A DNA stretch of 14,959 nt. Origin: Bacteroidales bacterium. Its GTDB lineage: Bacteria; Bacteroidota; Bacteroidia; Bacteroidales; UBA932. Positions 6,798 through 14,919 of the stretch are shown piece by piece. The notes under the pieces were generated by a model. That model saw only the letters and a program-made list of their open reading frames with translations, was not told the origin of the DNA and made no database searches. Position 1 is the stretch's first letter, and the number at the start of each line of letters is the position of its first letter. Where the stretch lies: contig JAFZGK010000060.1 of the NCBI GenBank assembly GCA_017555445.1, forward strand, positions 1 to 14,959. Reading direction: 5' to 3'. A program made the position numbers and the translations under genes.

Positions 6798-8614
6798 AGC
6801 TTAGGAATCTTAATTGTCATTCCAGGCTTGATGTTGGATCCGATACCATTGAAATCCATAATGTTCTGTGCGCTCACACCTGGGAATTTCTTTGCGATCA
6901 GGTAGAGAGATTCACCGTCCTTGACAACATATTCTGTGTAAGGAGCATTTGGATCTACTGGCTTTTTAGGTGTCTCAGTGCTTTGAGAAGAACTTGAAGC
7001 CGGTGCTGCTTTCATACTTACTATAAGCTTCTGTCCCACGCGGATGTTGTTGCTGCTGAGGTTGTTCCACTGCTTCAGCTGAGCCACAGTGACTTTGTGT
7101 CTTTCTGCGATGGTCGAAAGGGCATCTCCACTTTTCACTATATAGGTCGTTCCACCTGTCACTGCTGTAGAAGAGGTCTTTGTGCCTGATGATGCCGAAG
7201 TTGATGAAGAAGTGGTTGCTGGAGCGTTTCCTCCGCGGTAGATGATAAGTCTCTGACCTACGCGGATATCATTGCTCTTTAGATTGTTCCATCTCTTGAT
7301 CTTGGCTACAGTCGTACCATAGTTGCTTGCAATCTTGCCGAGATAGTCGCCGCTCTTCACTCTGTATGTGATCTGTTCTCCGTCACCTCCCTCCTGAATG
7401 CTCTTCAATGTGACAGGATTGAAATACTTGTCAGCCTTGTGACGGTAGATGGAATCTTCGTATTCAATGAAGGCGTTTGTATACTTGTATGGTAGTCTGA
7501 GAATATACTCTTTGCTGTTGCCAGGAATAATCTCATGTTTGTACTGCGGGTTGAGATTCTTCAGTTCGTCAAGTGGTGTTCCGATCACTTCACTGATCTG
7601 CTTGAGGTGAAGCATCTGGTTGATCTTGAATGTGTCAACGGGGGTAGGAAGAGCAACTGCAGCTGGCTTGATTCCATGCTCCTTGTAATATTTCATAGTA
7701 TAAAGTGCGCCTACGAAGGCAGGACCATAGCCGCGGGTCTCCCTTGGAAGGTATGGGTAGATGTCCCAGAAAGCCCTGCTTCCTCCGCTTCTGCGGATGG
7801 CCTTGTTCACGTTGCCGGCACCACAGTTATAAGATGCGATTGCAAGGTTCCAGTCTCCGAATATCTCATAAGCATCCTGGAGATACTGTGCCGCTGCTTC
7901 TGCAGCTTTGTATGGATCGAGACGCTCGTCTACGAATGAGTCGATTTGAAGACCATAGATCTTAGCTGTAGAGTACATGAACTGCCACATTCCCTTTGCT
8001 CCTACTCTTGACACTGCAAGAGGATTCATTGCAGATTCGATCACAGCCATTGCCTTGAGTTCTTCAGGCATATTGTACTTGTCGAAGATTTCGTCAAAAT
8101 ACGGCTTGTAATATTCGTAAAGTCCGAGAATTCTTCCGATGCTGCTCGGCATCTTCTCAGAGTACTTGATAATGTAGTTCTTCACGATGCTGTTATAAGG
8201 AAGTGAGATGAAGGAATTCATCTGCTTGATCCTTTCTATATAAACGGAATCTGGGACATTAGACTCGAATTTTACAGAATCCATATCATACAGGTCTTCC
8301 TCGCTCTGGCTGATAAGGTTCTGTACATACCATGCGTTGAGAAGACTGTCTGATGTCTCGACAGTGTATTCTGCAGGTAGGAGTGAGTCGCTGTTTCTGG
8401 CCTCACTGTCTGCATAGAGAGAAAGAAGCTCGCTCGCAAGACTGTCTGTATACTGCAGTTCGGCTCTTGTCTTTGCTAGTTCCTGATGCAGAGAATCTAT
8501 TACACTTCTCAGCTGCGTGTTTTCCTGTTTGAGATAGGTCTTTGTCTGTGCGGCTGCGCTCACTGAAAGCATAGCAACCGCAATAAGGATGGTTGTTATC
8601 TTTTTTGTACTCAT
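6794..8614 (-). CDS. mltD: Lytic murein transglycosylase with three LysM domains (MltD-like)
   Basis: Cell-wall enzyme that cuts glycan strands between MurNAc and GlcNAc. Of 606 residues, 1-22 are a signal peptide (MSTKKITTILIAVAML, cleavage near SAAA-Q). A coiled-coil-like segment spans about 25-65. The SLT catalytic domain covers about 170-310 with catalytic E193 in AVIESAMNP, then GAKGMWQFM (205-213) and SYNCGAGNVNKA (261-272). Three peptidoglycan-binding LysM repeats follow at about 416-459, 490-534 and 561-605, joined by Ser/Thr-rich linkers. I see no lipobox cysteine, so it is probably periplasmic and not a lipoprotein. Last gene of the parA operon, 15 bases after the DUF5683 gene. Its stop overlaps that of the convergent gene. 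Confidence 0.94.
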   Translation of the reverse strand: MSTKKITTILIAVAMLSVSAAAQTKTYLKQENTQLRSVIDSLHQELAKTRAELQYTDSLASELLSLYADSEARNSDSLLPAEYTVETSDSLLNAWYVQNLISQSEEDLYDMDSVKFESNVPDSVYIERIKQMNSFISLPYNSIVKNYIIKYSEKMPSSIGRILGLYEYYKPYFDEIFDKYNMPEELKAMAVIESAMNPLAVSRVGAKGMWQFMYSTAKIYGLQIDSFVDERLDPYKAAEAAAQYLQDAYEIFGDWNLAIASYNCGAGNVNKAIRRSGGSRAFWDIYPYLPRETRGYGPAFVGALYTMKYYKEHGIKPAAVALPTPVDTFKINQMLHLKQISEVIGTPLDELKNLNPQYKHEIIPGNSKEYILRLPYKYTNAFIEYEDSIYRHKADKYFNPVTLKSIQEGGDGEQITYRVKSGDYLGKIASNYGTTVAKIKRWNNLKSNDIRVGQRLIIYRGGNAPATTSSSTSASSGTKTSSTAVTGGTTYIVKSGDALSTIAERHKVTVAQLKQWNNLSSNNIRVGQKLIVSMKAAPASSSSQSTETPKKPVDPNAPYTEYVVKDGESLYLIAKKFPGVSAQNIMDFNGIGSNIKPGMTIKIPKL

Positions 8615-8629
8615 AATCTGTTAAAGGTG

Positions 8630-9640
8630 TCAGAATCTGAATCCAACTCTGAGTCCTACGGCATTGTCGTTATACCTTGAATTGGATGGGGTATGGATTG
8701 CGTATGCATTGTTAGGAGGTATGATAGCCGGACCTACATTCATTGTAAGGTCTTCGGTAACCTCGAAATCATGCATGTATGCAAAGACATTGGCATCGAG
8801 TACCTGCAGAAGATAGAATGCGGCTGTAGCAACGATTGCATAGTCTCGATATCGTCTATATACGTCTCGATAGTATTTGGCAGTTTCAGCATTGATAGGA
8901 CTGTTATTGTCCGGCAGAGAAGCCTCAGAATAGATGCTCTTGAATCTCTTGTAGTTTACGTTGTTGTTGTTCAGGAAATATACTGAACCCATGAGGCAGC
9001 CCCAATAGATCGGAACCTTGAAAAGCTCACCATTGTAGATCTGTCCGAGTCCGGGGAAAAGGGCAGAGTAGAGAGTGGCTCTTCCTGGAAGCGGTTCTTT
9101 GTTGCTTTCGAAGCTGATGGCGCCATCAAGAAGCGATCCCCAGTAGACGAGTCCGGCACCGGCAAGCAGCCAGGTACCCATGTTTTTTGCTTTGGTGTCC
9201 AGCAGAGGTGCTTCATGCGGATATGTCTGGCCGAATTCATTTTCAAAAGCAAGCTTTGCTGCTTCAAAATCTGCGAGGGCCTTTTTAGACTTTTTGTATT
9301 TATGGATCTGATATCCTCCTGTTCCGGCTAACGCTCCTATTCCTCCATAAATGATCGGGAGTTTCCAGTAATCCTTGTTGTATATCTGTGCCGTTCCTGG
9401 CATTATTACGGAACCGATGAACATGGTTCCGATTTCGATAGGATGCTTATGAGTAATGCCGCCCGCCCAATCCTTGAACGAGAAAAGCTTGTCTGTAGTG
9501 TCCGCTGTAGCAGTCGAGTCTCCTTTCTCATTGTATGTCTGAGAAAAGGCCTCCTCCTTGAACTGAGCTTCGCTTCGAATTGCAAAACATGTCAGGCAGA
9601 CAATTGTTGTCAATATATATATGAAAAGTCTTCTATGCAT
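8630..9640 (-). CDS. DUF5683-like membrane protein
   Basis: A 336-residue protein of unknown function resembling the DUF5683 family of Bacteroidota. The chosen ATG at 9640 gives a signal peptide (MHRRLFIYILTTIVCL, cleavage near RSEA-Q) and follows AAAAAGAGATA. An in-frame codon at 9679 would overlap the end of parB and precede the signal peptide with charged residues. Hydrophobic segments lie near 71-80, 94-111, 155-175, 207-223 and 267-280. The segment PGTAQIYN (81-88) recurs as PGLGQIYN (196-203), each followed at the same spacing by K-x-P-I and a glycine. This is an internal duplication. It ends in a charged tail and VGFRF. It lies between parB (19 bases upstream) and mltD, suggesting a cell-envelope role linked to those genes. 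That link is inference. Confidence 0.85.
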   Translation of the reverse strand: MHRRLFIYILTTIVCLTCFAIRSEAQFKEEAFSQTYNEKGDSTATADTTDKLFSFKDWAGGITHKHPIEIGTMFIGSVIMPGTAQIYNKDYWKLPIIYGGIGALAGTGGYQIHKYKKSKKALADFEAAKLAFENEFGQTYPHEAPLLDTKAKNMGTWLLAGAGLVYWGSLLDGAISFESNKEPLPGRATLYSALFPGLGQIYNGELFKVPIYWGCLMGSVYFLNNNNVNYKRFKSIYSEASLPDNNSPINAETAKYYRDVYRRYRDYAIVATAAFYLLQVLDANVFAYMHDFEVTEDLTMNVGPAIIPPNNAYAIHTPSNSRYNDNAVGLRVGFRF

Positions 9641-9659
9641 TATCTCTTTTTCAAGCAGA

Positions 9660-10595
9660 TCAGAACTTCGATTCCTCAAGAGCCTTGAGGAATTTCCTGA
9701 CCTCGTCGTCGGAATTGAAGTGGATGGTCATCGATCCCTTGCCTGTATTGTTTCTCTTCAGACTGATGTTGTTTTCAAAATATTTACCAACAATCTCAAG
9801 CACCTTGAAGTATTCATCCGGAAGGTCCTGACCGTCTGTGCTCTCAGTCTGCTTTTTAGGTTCTGTCATCCTCTTGATCTTATCTTCAAGCTGACGTACC
9901 GACATATCATTCTTGATTACCTCGTCGCAGAGATGCTCCTGTAGTGCCTGATCTTCAACTCCAAGGAGGACCTTGGCGTGTCCGACACTGAGCAGTCCTA
10001 CTTTCAAGTCGTGCTGAATCTTTGCCGGAAGCTTCAGGAGACGGAGGTAGTTGGTCACAGATGCGCGCTTCTTGCCGACTCTGACAGCCATCTGCTCCTG
10101 TGTGAGACTGCATTCCTCGATAAGGCGCTGATAGCTCATTGCCACTTCGATAGGATCAAGGTTCTCTCTCTGGATATTCTCTACGATAGCCATTTCGAGC
10201 ATACCCTGGTCATTTGTGTCCCTGATGTATGCAGGTATCATGTCCATGCCTGCATGTGAACATGCTCTGAAGCGGCGTTCACCGCTGATGATCTGATATC
10301 TTCCGTCAACCTTTCTACGTACTGTGATCGGCTGGATCAGTCCAAGGGTCCTGATCGAATCTGCAAGCTCTTCGAGTGCTTCGGAATCGAAGTTCATTCG
10401 CGGCTGGAACGGGTTCGGTTCTATCATATCAACAGGGATACGCATGATGTCCGCTGTGCCGCCCTGCTGAGGCTGTTCGACACTTACCACTTCCTTATTT
10501 ACATATCCTACAGGCTTTCTGATCTGGCTGAGATCTGCTTCTCCTCCGAGAAGAGCTCCCAGTCCTTTACCTAATCCTCTCTGCTGTTTGCTCAT
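9660..10595 (-). CDS. parB: Chromosome-partitioning protein ParB
   Basis: DNA-binding CTPase that loads at parS sites and, with ParA, moves new origins apart. The 311-residue protein begins with the conserved RGLGKGLGALLGG (6-18), the region through which ParB stimulates ParA. The ParB core follows: I-P---I-PNPFQPR (53-66), ISGERRFRA (103-111), the CTP-contacting arginine motif, and ENIQRENL (139-146). A helix-turn-helix (about 163-187, LTQEQMAVRVGKKRASVTNY) reads parS. The C-terminal segment (about 258-311) is the dimerisation domain. It starts 12 bases after parA in the same operon. I found no good parS site in this window. Confidence 0.97.
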   Translation of the reverse strand: MSKQQRGLGKGLGALLGGEADLSQIRKPVGYVNKEVVSVEQPQQGGTADIMRIPVDMIEPNPFQPRMNFDSEALEELADSIRTLGLIQPITVRRKVDGRYQIISGERRFRACSHAGMDMIPAYIRDTNDQGMLEMAIVENIQRENLDPIEVAMSYQRLIEECSLTQEQMAVRVGKKRASVTNYLRLLKLPAKIQHDLKVGLLSVGHAKVLLGVEDQALQEHLCDEVIKNDMSVRQLEDKIKRMTEPKKQTESTDGQDLPDEYFKVLEIVGKYFENNISLKRNNTGKGSMTIHFNSDDEVRKFLKALEESKF

Positions 10596-10607
10596 GATTC
10601 TTTGCTT

Positions 10608-11375
10608 TTAGCTGTTCTTCTGGAGTACTTCCTTTGCAAGGTTGAGATAGTTGGTCGTACCGTTGCATATTACATCATAAAGAATGATCGGCTTACCGTG
10701 TGACGGAGCCTCGCTCAAACGAATGTTTCTCTGGATGATGGTATCGAACACCATAGAGCCGAAGTGTTCACGGAGCTCGCCGAGCACCTGGTTGTGGACT
10801 TTTGTTCTTCCGTCGAACATTGTCACTACGAAGCCTTCGATGGTGAGGGCCGGGTTTGGACGTCCCTGTACGAGTCTGATGGTCTGAAGAAGCTTTCCGA
10901 GACCTTCGAGGGCGAAGAATTCGGGTTGCACCGGAATCATCACAGAGTCAGCAGCGGTAAGAGAGTTGACCGTGATAAGACCAAGTGACGGAGAACAGTC
11001 AATTATGATGTAATCGTAGTTGTCTCTGATGGTGGCGAGGGCATTCTTGAGCACCGATTCCCTGTTATCGCTTTCAAGCATTTCGATTTCAGCGCCGACA
11101 AGGTTTATGTGCGAAGGAATCATATGCAGACCTGCGATCTCTGTCTGAATCAGAGTGTCGCTGATGTCGATCTTGCCGATCATCACTTCATAGAGTGTCC
11201 TCTTCTGATCGTTGTCCGGAGAAAAGTTGAGACCGGAGGTCGTGTTTGCCTGAGGGTCAGCGTCAATGATGAGCACCTTCTTCTCCAGAACGGCCAGCGA
11301 TGCTGCAAGGTTTATGGCGGTGGTTGTCTTGCCGACTCCACCCTTCTGATTTGCTATAGCTATTACTTTTCCCAT
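10608..11375 (-). CDS. parA: Chromosome-partitioning ATPase ParA (Soj)
   Basis: ATPase that binds DNA non-specifically as an ATP dimer and forms the gradient followed by ParB-parS complexes. The 255-residue protein has the deviant Walker A KGGVGKTT (11-18) with signature lysine K11, A' motif DADPQANTT (38-46), Walker B YIIIDCSPS (122-130) and the conserved RNIRLSEAPSHGKPI (216-230) that helps bind DNA. It has no N-terminal helix-turn-helix, so it is the chromosomal type and not the plasmid type that represses its own operon. First gene of parA-parB-DUF5683-mltD, with a short leader after a tandem -7 box. Confidence 0.97.
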   Translation of the reverse strand: MGKVIAIANQKGGVGKTTTAINLAASLAVLEKKVLIIDADPQANTTSGLNFSPDNDQKRTLYEVMIGKIDISDTLIQTEIAGLHMIPSHINLVGAEIEMLESDNRESVLKNALATIRDNYDYIIIDCSPSLGLITVNSLTAADSVMIPVQPEFFALEGLGKLLQTIRLVQGRPNPALTIEGFVVTMFDGRTKVHNQVLGELREHFGSMVFDTIIQRNIRLSEAPSHGKPIILYDVICNGTTNYLNLAKEVLQKNS

Positions 11376-11401
11376 ATCGTTTTCTGTTAGGACATATTCG
11401 G

Positions 11402-11417
11402 CAAAAATACAAAAATA
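11402..11417 (-). promoter_or_regulatory. Tandem -7 boxes upstream of the parA operon
   Basis: On the minus strand TATTTTTG occurs twice in direct succession (11410-11417 and 11402-11409). Each matches TAnnTTTG exactly and lies about 27-42 bases before the parA start codon. Neither has a TTTG at the usual upstream spacing, so the -33 contact may be weak or replaced by a regulator. Confidence 0.5.
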
Positions 11418-11418
11418 A

Positions 11419-11449
11419 TTTCATTCGAATTCTTTATTTATTACATTTG
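11419..11449 (+). promoter_or_regulatory. Promoter of the lipid kinase gene
   Basis: TTTC (11419-11422), 19 bases, then a perfect TACATTTG (11442-11449) on the plus strand. It lies back to back with the parA -7 boxes, so both divergent genes are served from a region of about 50 bases. Confidence 0.65.
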
Positions 11450-11490
11450 TTGATAACTTTTCATGTGGCTCATTTACATTGTAACAAAAC

Positions 11491-12498
11491 ATGTCATATC
11501 GAGCCTGTTTATTACTTATGGGAAAGACTATAGAAAGCAAAAAATGGATGGCTGTCGTCAATGTTTTCGCAGCATCCCGAAAGGCTGGTTCCATCTGGAA
11601 GACCGCTGCAGTCATGCTTGAAGAAGCAGGGGTCAATTACAAGGCAAGGTTTACCGGAGGAGCGCTAAATGCTACAGCTCTGAGTCATAAGTCTGCTGCG
11701 GAAGGCTATCGTAATTTCATAGCTGTAGGAGGTGACGGTACGATCCATGATGTCCTTAACGGAATAGGAGAGTTCGTGTCTTCTGCTGACGGAGTCTCTT
11801 TTTCAGATTTCACACTTGCTGTAATCCCTGTAGGATCCGGAAATGACTGGGTTAAGTCGGTCGGTGTTCCCCGCGACATGAGACAGGCAGTGAGTCTTAT
11901 TGCTGAAGGTGCAGTGAAGAAGCAGGATGTGGTCAAGGTCAGCATTCTGGATGTTGCTGATCTCAAGACAGATCCGATTTCGGTTTCGTATATGGCCAAT
12001 GTCGCAGGTGTAGGTCTGGATGCAAGAGTGTGTGAGATCGTGAACAGAAAGAAGGAACAGGGCAAGCGTGGCAAGAAACTGTATGTGAGCGCTTTGGCCT
12101 ATTGTATACGTCATCGTGTGCCGGTGCGTGCATCAGTTGTCTGTGATGGCGTGGAAGTATTTAAAGGTAAATATCTTTCAATAGCTTTCGGTACTGGAAA
12201 GTACTCCGGAGGAGGAATGAGACAGACGCCGCTTGCTGTAGTTGACGACGGCCTGACTGATATCACTGTAATTCCGGACATCCCGATCATGACTATAGCC
12301 AAGGAGGTGCTCAAGCTGTTTACAGGCACTTTCCATACAGTTGAAGTCCTTACTCAGGCCAGATGTCGCAAGGTGACCGTGATTCCGGAGAAAGAAGCGG
12401 ATGCTGAGCCTGTAGAGGTGGATGGAGAAGTTATAGGACGCGCTCCGGTGACAATGGAAGTTCTTGATGGACAGTTGAATATAATTGCAGGCAGATAG
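11491..12498 (+). CDS. Diacylglycerol kinase-like lipid kinase (YegS/DagK family)
   Basis: Member of the family that phosphorylates diacylglycerol, sphingosine or related lipids with ATP. The protein is 335 residues from 11491. The nucleotide-binding motif GGDGTIHDVLNG (80-91) and GSGNDW (115-120) are clear. The C-terminal lobe contains VAGVGLDA (171-178), SGGGM (239-243), DDGLTDI (252-258) and VDGE (310-313). The first motif, usually NPxSG, reads NVFAAS (24-29) here, a divergent form. Homologues usually start close to the KKW at 17-19, so the ATG at 11518 is a good alternative start. The ATG at 11491 has the more A-rich upstream sequence. The gene is divergent from parA, and its stop lies one base from the priA stop. 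Confidence 0.9.
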   Translation: MSYRACLLLMGKTIESKKWMAVVNVFAASRKAGSIWKTAAVMLEEAGVNYKARFTGGALNATALSHKSAAEGYRNFIAVGGDGTIHDVLNGIGEFVSSADGVSFSDFTLAVIPVGSGNDWVKSVGVPRDMRQAVSLIAEGAVKKQDVVKVSILDVADLKTDPISVSYMANVAGVGLDARVCEIVNRKKEQGKRGKKLYVSALAYCIRHRVPVRASVVCDGVEVFKGKYLSIAFGTGKYSGGGMRQTPLAVVDDGLTDITVIPDIPIMTIAKEVLKLFTGTFHTVEVLTQARCRKVTVIPEKEADAEPVEVDGEVIGRAPVTMEVLDGQLNIIAGR

Positions 12499-12499
12499 G

Positions 12500-14752
12500 C
12501 TACGACGGGTCGACATTTATGATGATGTGACCGTCATATTTCATTGACTTTTCAAATCTGCTGATCATAGCTTTAAGGGCGGCTTTCTCTGATGAAAGCT
12601 GCCTGTTCTTTTTAAGGCTGATCCTGATGTTCCTTATATGCTGGTCTGCTATCCTGTCGACGGCAGGTGCATATGGACCTGTGACCGGGTCATTGAGAAG
12701 TCCGTCAGGTGCCGGGCGTCCTGATCTGATTGCGTTGGCAAGAGCATGAGACATCCTTTCCGCCCTGTCCTCGAAAATATCTCTTACAGAGATTTCTATG
12801 ATGCGTGTGTAAGGAGGGAAACTGAAATCCTTTCTTTCGTTGAGAAGACTTGTTCCAAAGTCTTCTTCTTTCTCTGCAATACTTTTATAGACAGGATGTT
12901 CAGCGTTAGCGGTCTGTATCACGAAGGTGCCGCGCCGTGCGCGGCGGCCGCTGCGGCCGCGCAGCTGCTGGAGCAGCTGATGAGCACGCTCATCGGCGCG
13001 GAAGTCCTGCATTCCGAGCAGTGAATCCGCAGCAATTACGGCTACAAGACTGAGATTACTGAAGTCGAATCCCTTGCTGACCATCTGGGTTCCTATGAGT
13101 ATGTCTATCTTGCCCTCGCTGAAATCCTTTATAGTGCTCTTCTCGAAACTTCTGTTCTGTGCCGTATCGCTGTCCAATCTTGAAATTCTCGCATTCGGAA
13201 AAAGAGCTGCTGCCTCTTCCTCGATCTTCTGAGTTCCGGCTCCAAGCGGCTTCATTGTGCCGCCGCACTTATCACATTTCCCCGTTCCCTGTCCGCGATA
13301 TCCGCAATAATGGCATCTTAGACTCCCGTCATTGTGCAAGCTCAGGCTGACATTGCAATGAGGACATTTCGGAATATCGCCGCATTGTTCGCATTGGATA
13401 ACCGGTGACCATGCCCTGCGCGAACGTAGAATCAGTACCTGTTCTCCTGCGCTGAGGGTTCTTTCGATTCTTTCTATGAGTTTTCTGGAGAAGTTGCCGA
13501 CCATTCCATTCTTTCTCCTTTCAGCTCTGGTATCAATTATTTCTACCTCTGAGTCTTCAGATCCATGATATCTTTCCTTCAGCTTGACAAGGCAATGTCT
13601 TCCAACCTGGCAATTGTACTGCTCTTCCAGTGATGGAGTGGCAGAGCCGAGTATGATTCTGCATCCCTCGTGAATGGATGCCAGCATGAGAGCCGTATCG
13701 CGTCCGTTATATCGTGGCGCGGGGGAGTCCTGCTTGTAGGATGAGTCGTGCTCTTCATCTATGATTATAAGTCCAAGGTCATGATGAGGCAGGAATAAAG
13801 ATGATCTGGTGCCAAGAATAATGTAACCATGGGTTCCTCGGATATGTTCTGTGGTATCTCTTCTGCTTGCTGAACTTTCTCCGGAATGAAATATCATCAT
13901 TCTGTCACCGAAATGTTTCTCCAGTCTGTACTCCAGCTGCCTGCTCAATGCAATTTCCGGAACCATGAACAATACATTGCGTCCTTTTGCAATAGTGTCC
14001 TGAGCCAGCTTGATATACACCTCAGTCTTACCGGATCCGGTCACTCCGTCCAACAGTACAGGCTTGTATTGCCCGAATGCAGCAGAAATCTCTTCAAGAG
14101 CTTTCTTTTGGGCAGGGGAGAATCCTATTTCCTCGACATCGGGTTTATATACTTTCTCATCGGTTATTGCCGTCTTGCCGTGCTGATTGTCACTGAATTG
14201 ACTGATTTCAACCTTTGTGGCTTCAATTTCCCTTGCAATTGCATCCACATCTGCAGCATAAGACTCTCTTGTACTTTCCTTCCTTGCCTTGGCAGCCAGA
14301 TCGTTCTTCTTCTGCAAGCGTGCCTCAAGTCTGCTTATCTTGTCCGTAAGTTTCTGCAATGCCTTTTCTTTCTTTGCCGCATCCCGTTCCGCAGCCTTCT
14401 GTCGTGAAGCAGCCTTTGCTTCTTCCAACCCTGTTCTTCCATATGGATAAGCAGCCTTATAGACCTCTCCTATGCAGCACATGTAATATTCAGCTATCTC
14501 TCTCCAGAATCTGATCTCCTGTACTCCGATTCTTTCAATTCCTTCTTCTACAGACAATATTTCTTTAATTTTGGATGGATCTGTCTGAGGCTCGATATCC
14601 ATGTCGCTTACAACTCCAGTGTAGGTTCTTCCTGCGAAGTTCACCTTCACCCTGTCACCTGTCGAAACCCGAATCCCGTGAGCGACATAATAGCAAGGCT
14701 CCCACTCAAGTCTGAGTGGAAGAATGACAGATATGAAGCGGCCTTGTGTCAT
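12500..14752 (-). CDS. priA: Primosomal protein N', replication-restart helicase PriA
   Basis: 3'-to-5' DNA helicase that reloads the replication machinery at stalled forks. From the ATG at 14752 it has 750 residues. In order: 3'-DNA-binding domain (about 1-105), a charged coiled-coil-like stretch (about 108-190), Walker A GVTGSGKT (236-243), DEEH (332-335), LGSATPS (368-374), eight zinc-binding cysteines in four CxxC pairs (454/457, 463/466, 480/483, 493/496), GTQMVSKGFDF (554-564), motif VI QQLRGRSGRRARRG (595-608) and the C-terminal domain. The winged helix expected before the helicase core is not recognisable. An in-frame TTG at 14782 would add an unconserved MNLFRTFALL. I see no clear promoter. 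The gene is convergent with the lipid kinase gene. Confidence 0.96.
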   Translation of the reverse strand: MTQGRFISVILPLRLEWEPCYYVAHGIRVSTGDRVKVNFAGRTYTGVVSDMDIEPQTDPSKIKEILSVEEGIERIGVQEIRFWREIAEYYMCCIGEVYKAAYPYGRTGLEEAKAASRQKAAERDAAKKEKALQKLTDKISRLEARLQKKNDLAAKARKESTRESYAADVDAIAREIEATKVEISQFSDNQHGKTAITDEKVYKPDVEEIGFSPAQKKALEEISAAFGQYKPVLLDGVTGSGKTEVYIKLAQDTIAKGRNVLFMVPEIALSRQLEYRLEKHFGDRMMIFHSGESSASRRDTTEHIRGTHGYIILGTRSSLFLPHHDLGLIIIDEEHDSSYKQDSPAPRYNGRDTALMLASIHEGCRIILGSATPSLEEQYNCQVGRHCLVKLKERYHGSEDSEVEIIDTRAERRKNGMVGNFSRKLIERIERTLSAGEQVLILRSRRAWSPVIQCEQCGDIPKCPHCNVSLSLHNDGSLRCHYCGYRGQGTGKCDKCGGTMKPLGAGTQKIEEEAAALFPNARISRLDSDTAQNRSFEKSTIKDFSEGKIDILIGTQMVSKGFDFSNLSLVAVIAADSLLGMQDFRADERAHQLLQQLRGRSGRRARRGTFVIQTANAEHPVYKSIAEKEEDFGTSLLNERKDFSFPPYTRIIEISVRDIFEDRAERMSHALANAIRSGRPAPDGLLNDPVTGPYAPAVDRIADQHIRNIRISLKKNRQLSSEKAALKAMISRFEKSMKYDGHIIINVDPS
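12505..12534 (+). terminator. Possible terminator of the lipid kinase gene, inside priA
   Basis: ACGGGTCGACAT and ATGTGACCGT can form a 10-bp stem with two bulged G, starting 6 bases after the lipid kinase stop. The sequence beyond is T-rich but has no clean T-run. Weak candidate. Confidence 0.25.
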
Positions 14753-14848
14753 AAGCAGAGCGAAGGTACGAAATAAGTTCAAAATCTCATCCGAGATTCG
14801 CCAGGAAGGGCTGAAATATGTAATTTTTTGAAAAAAGTTGAAGAAAAG

Positions 14849-14879
14849 TTTGGAGGTAATGAAAAAATGACTACCTTTG
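14849..14879 (+). promoter_or_regulatory. Promoter of tRNA-Phe (Bacteroidota type)
   Basis: TTTG (14849-14852), 19 bases, then TACCTTTG (14872-14879), a perfect consensus. The tRNA begins 40 bases after the -7 box, leaving a 5' leader of roughly 35 bases to be removed by RNase P. Confidence 0.85.
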
Positions 14880-14919
14880 CAATCCCAATCGAAAGAAAGG
14901 GTAGTTCTAATAAAAATCT

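Noticed and set aside
9641..9679. N-terminal extension of the DUF5683 protein by 13 residues
   Set aside because: It would overlap the end of parB and put charged residues before the signal peptide. The ATG at 9640 has a better upstream sequence and a normal signal peptide.
14753..14782. N-terminal extension of PriA from a TTG codon
   Set aside because: The added MNLFRTFALL precedes the conserved start of the 3'-DNA-binding domain and has no support. The ATG at 14752 fits the family.
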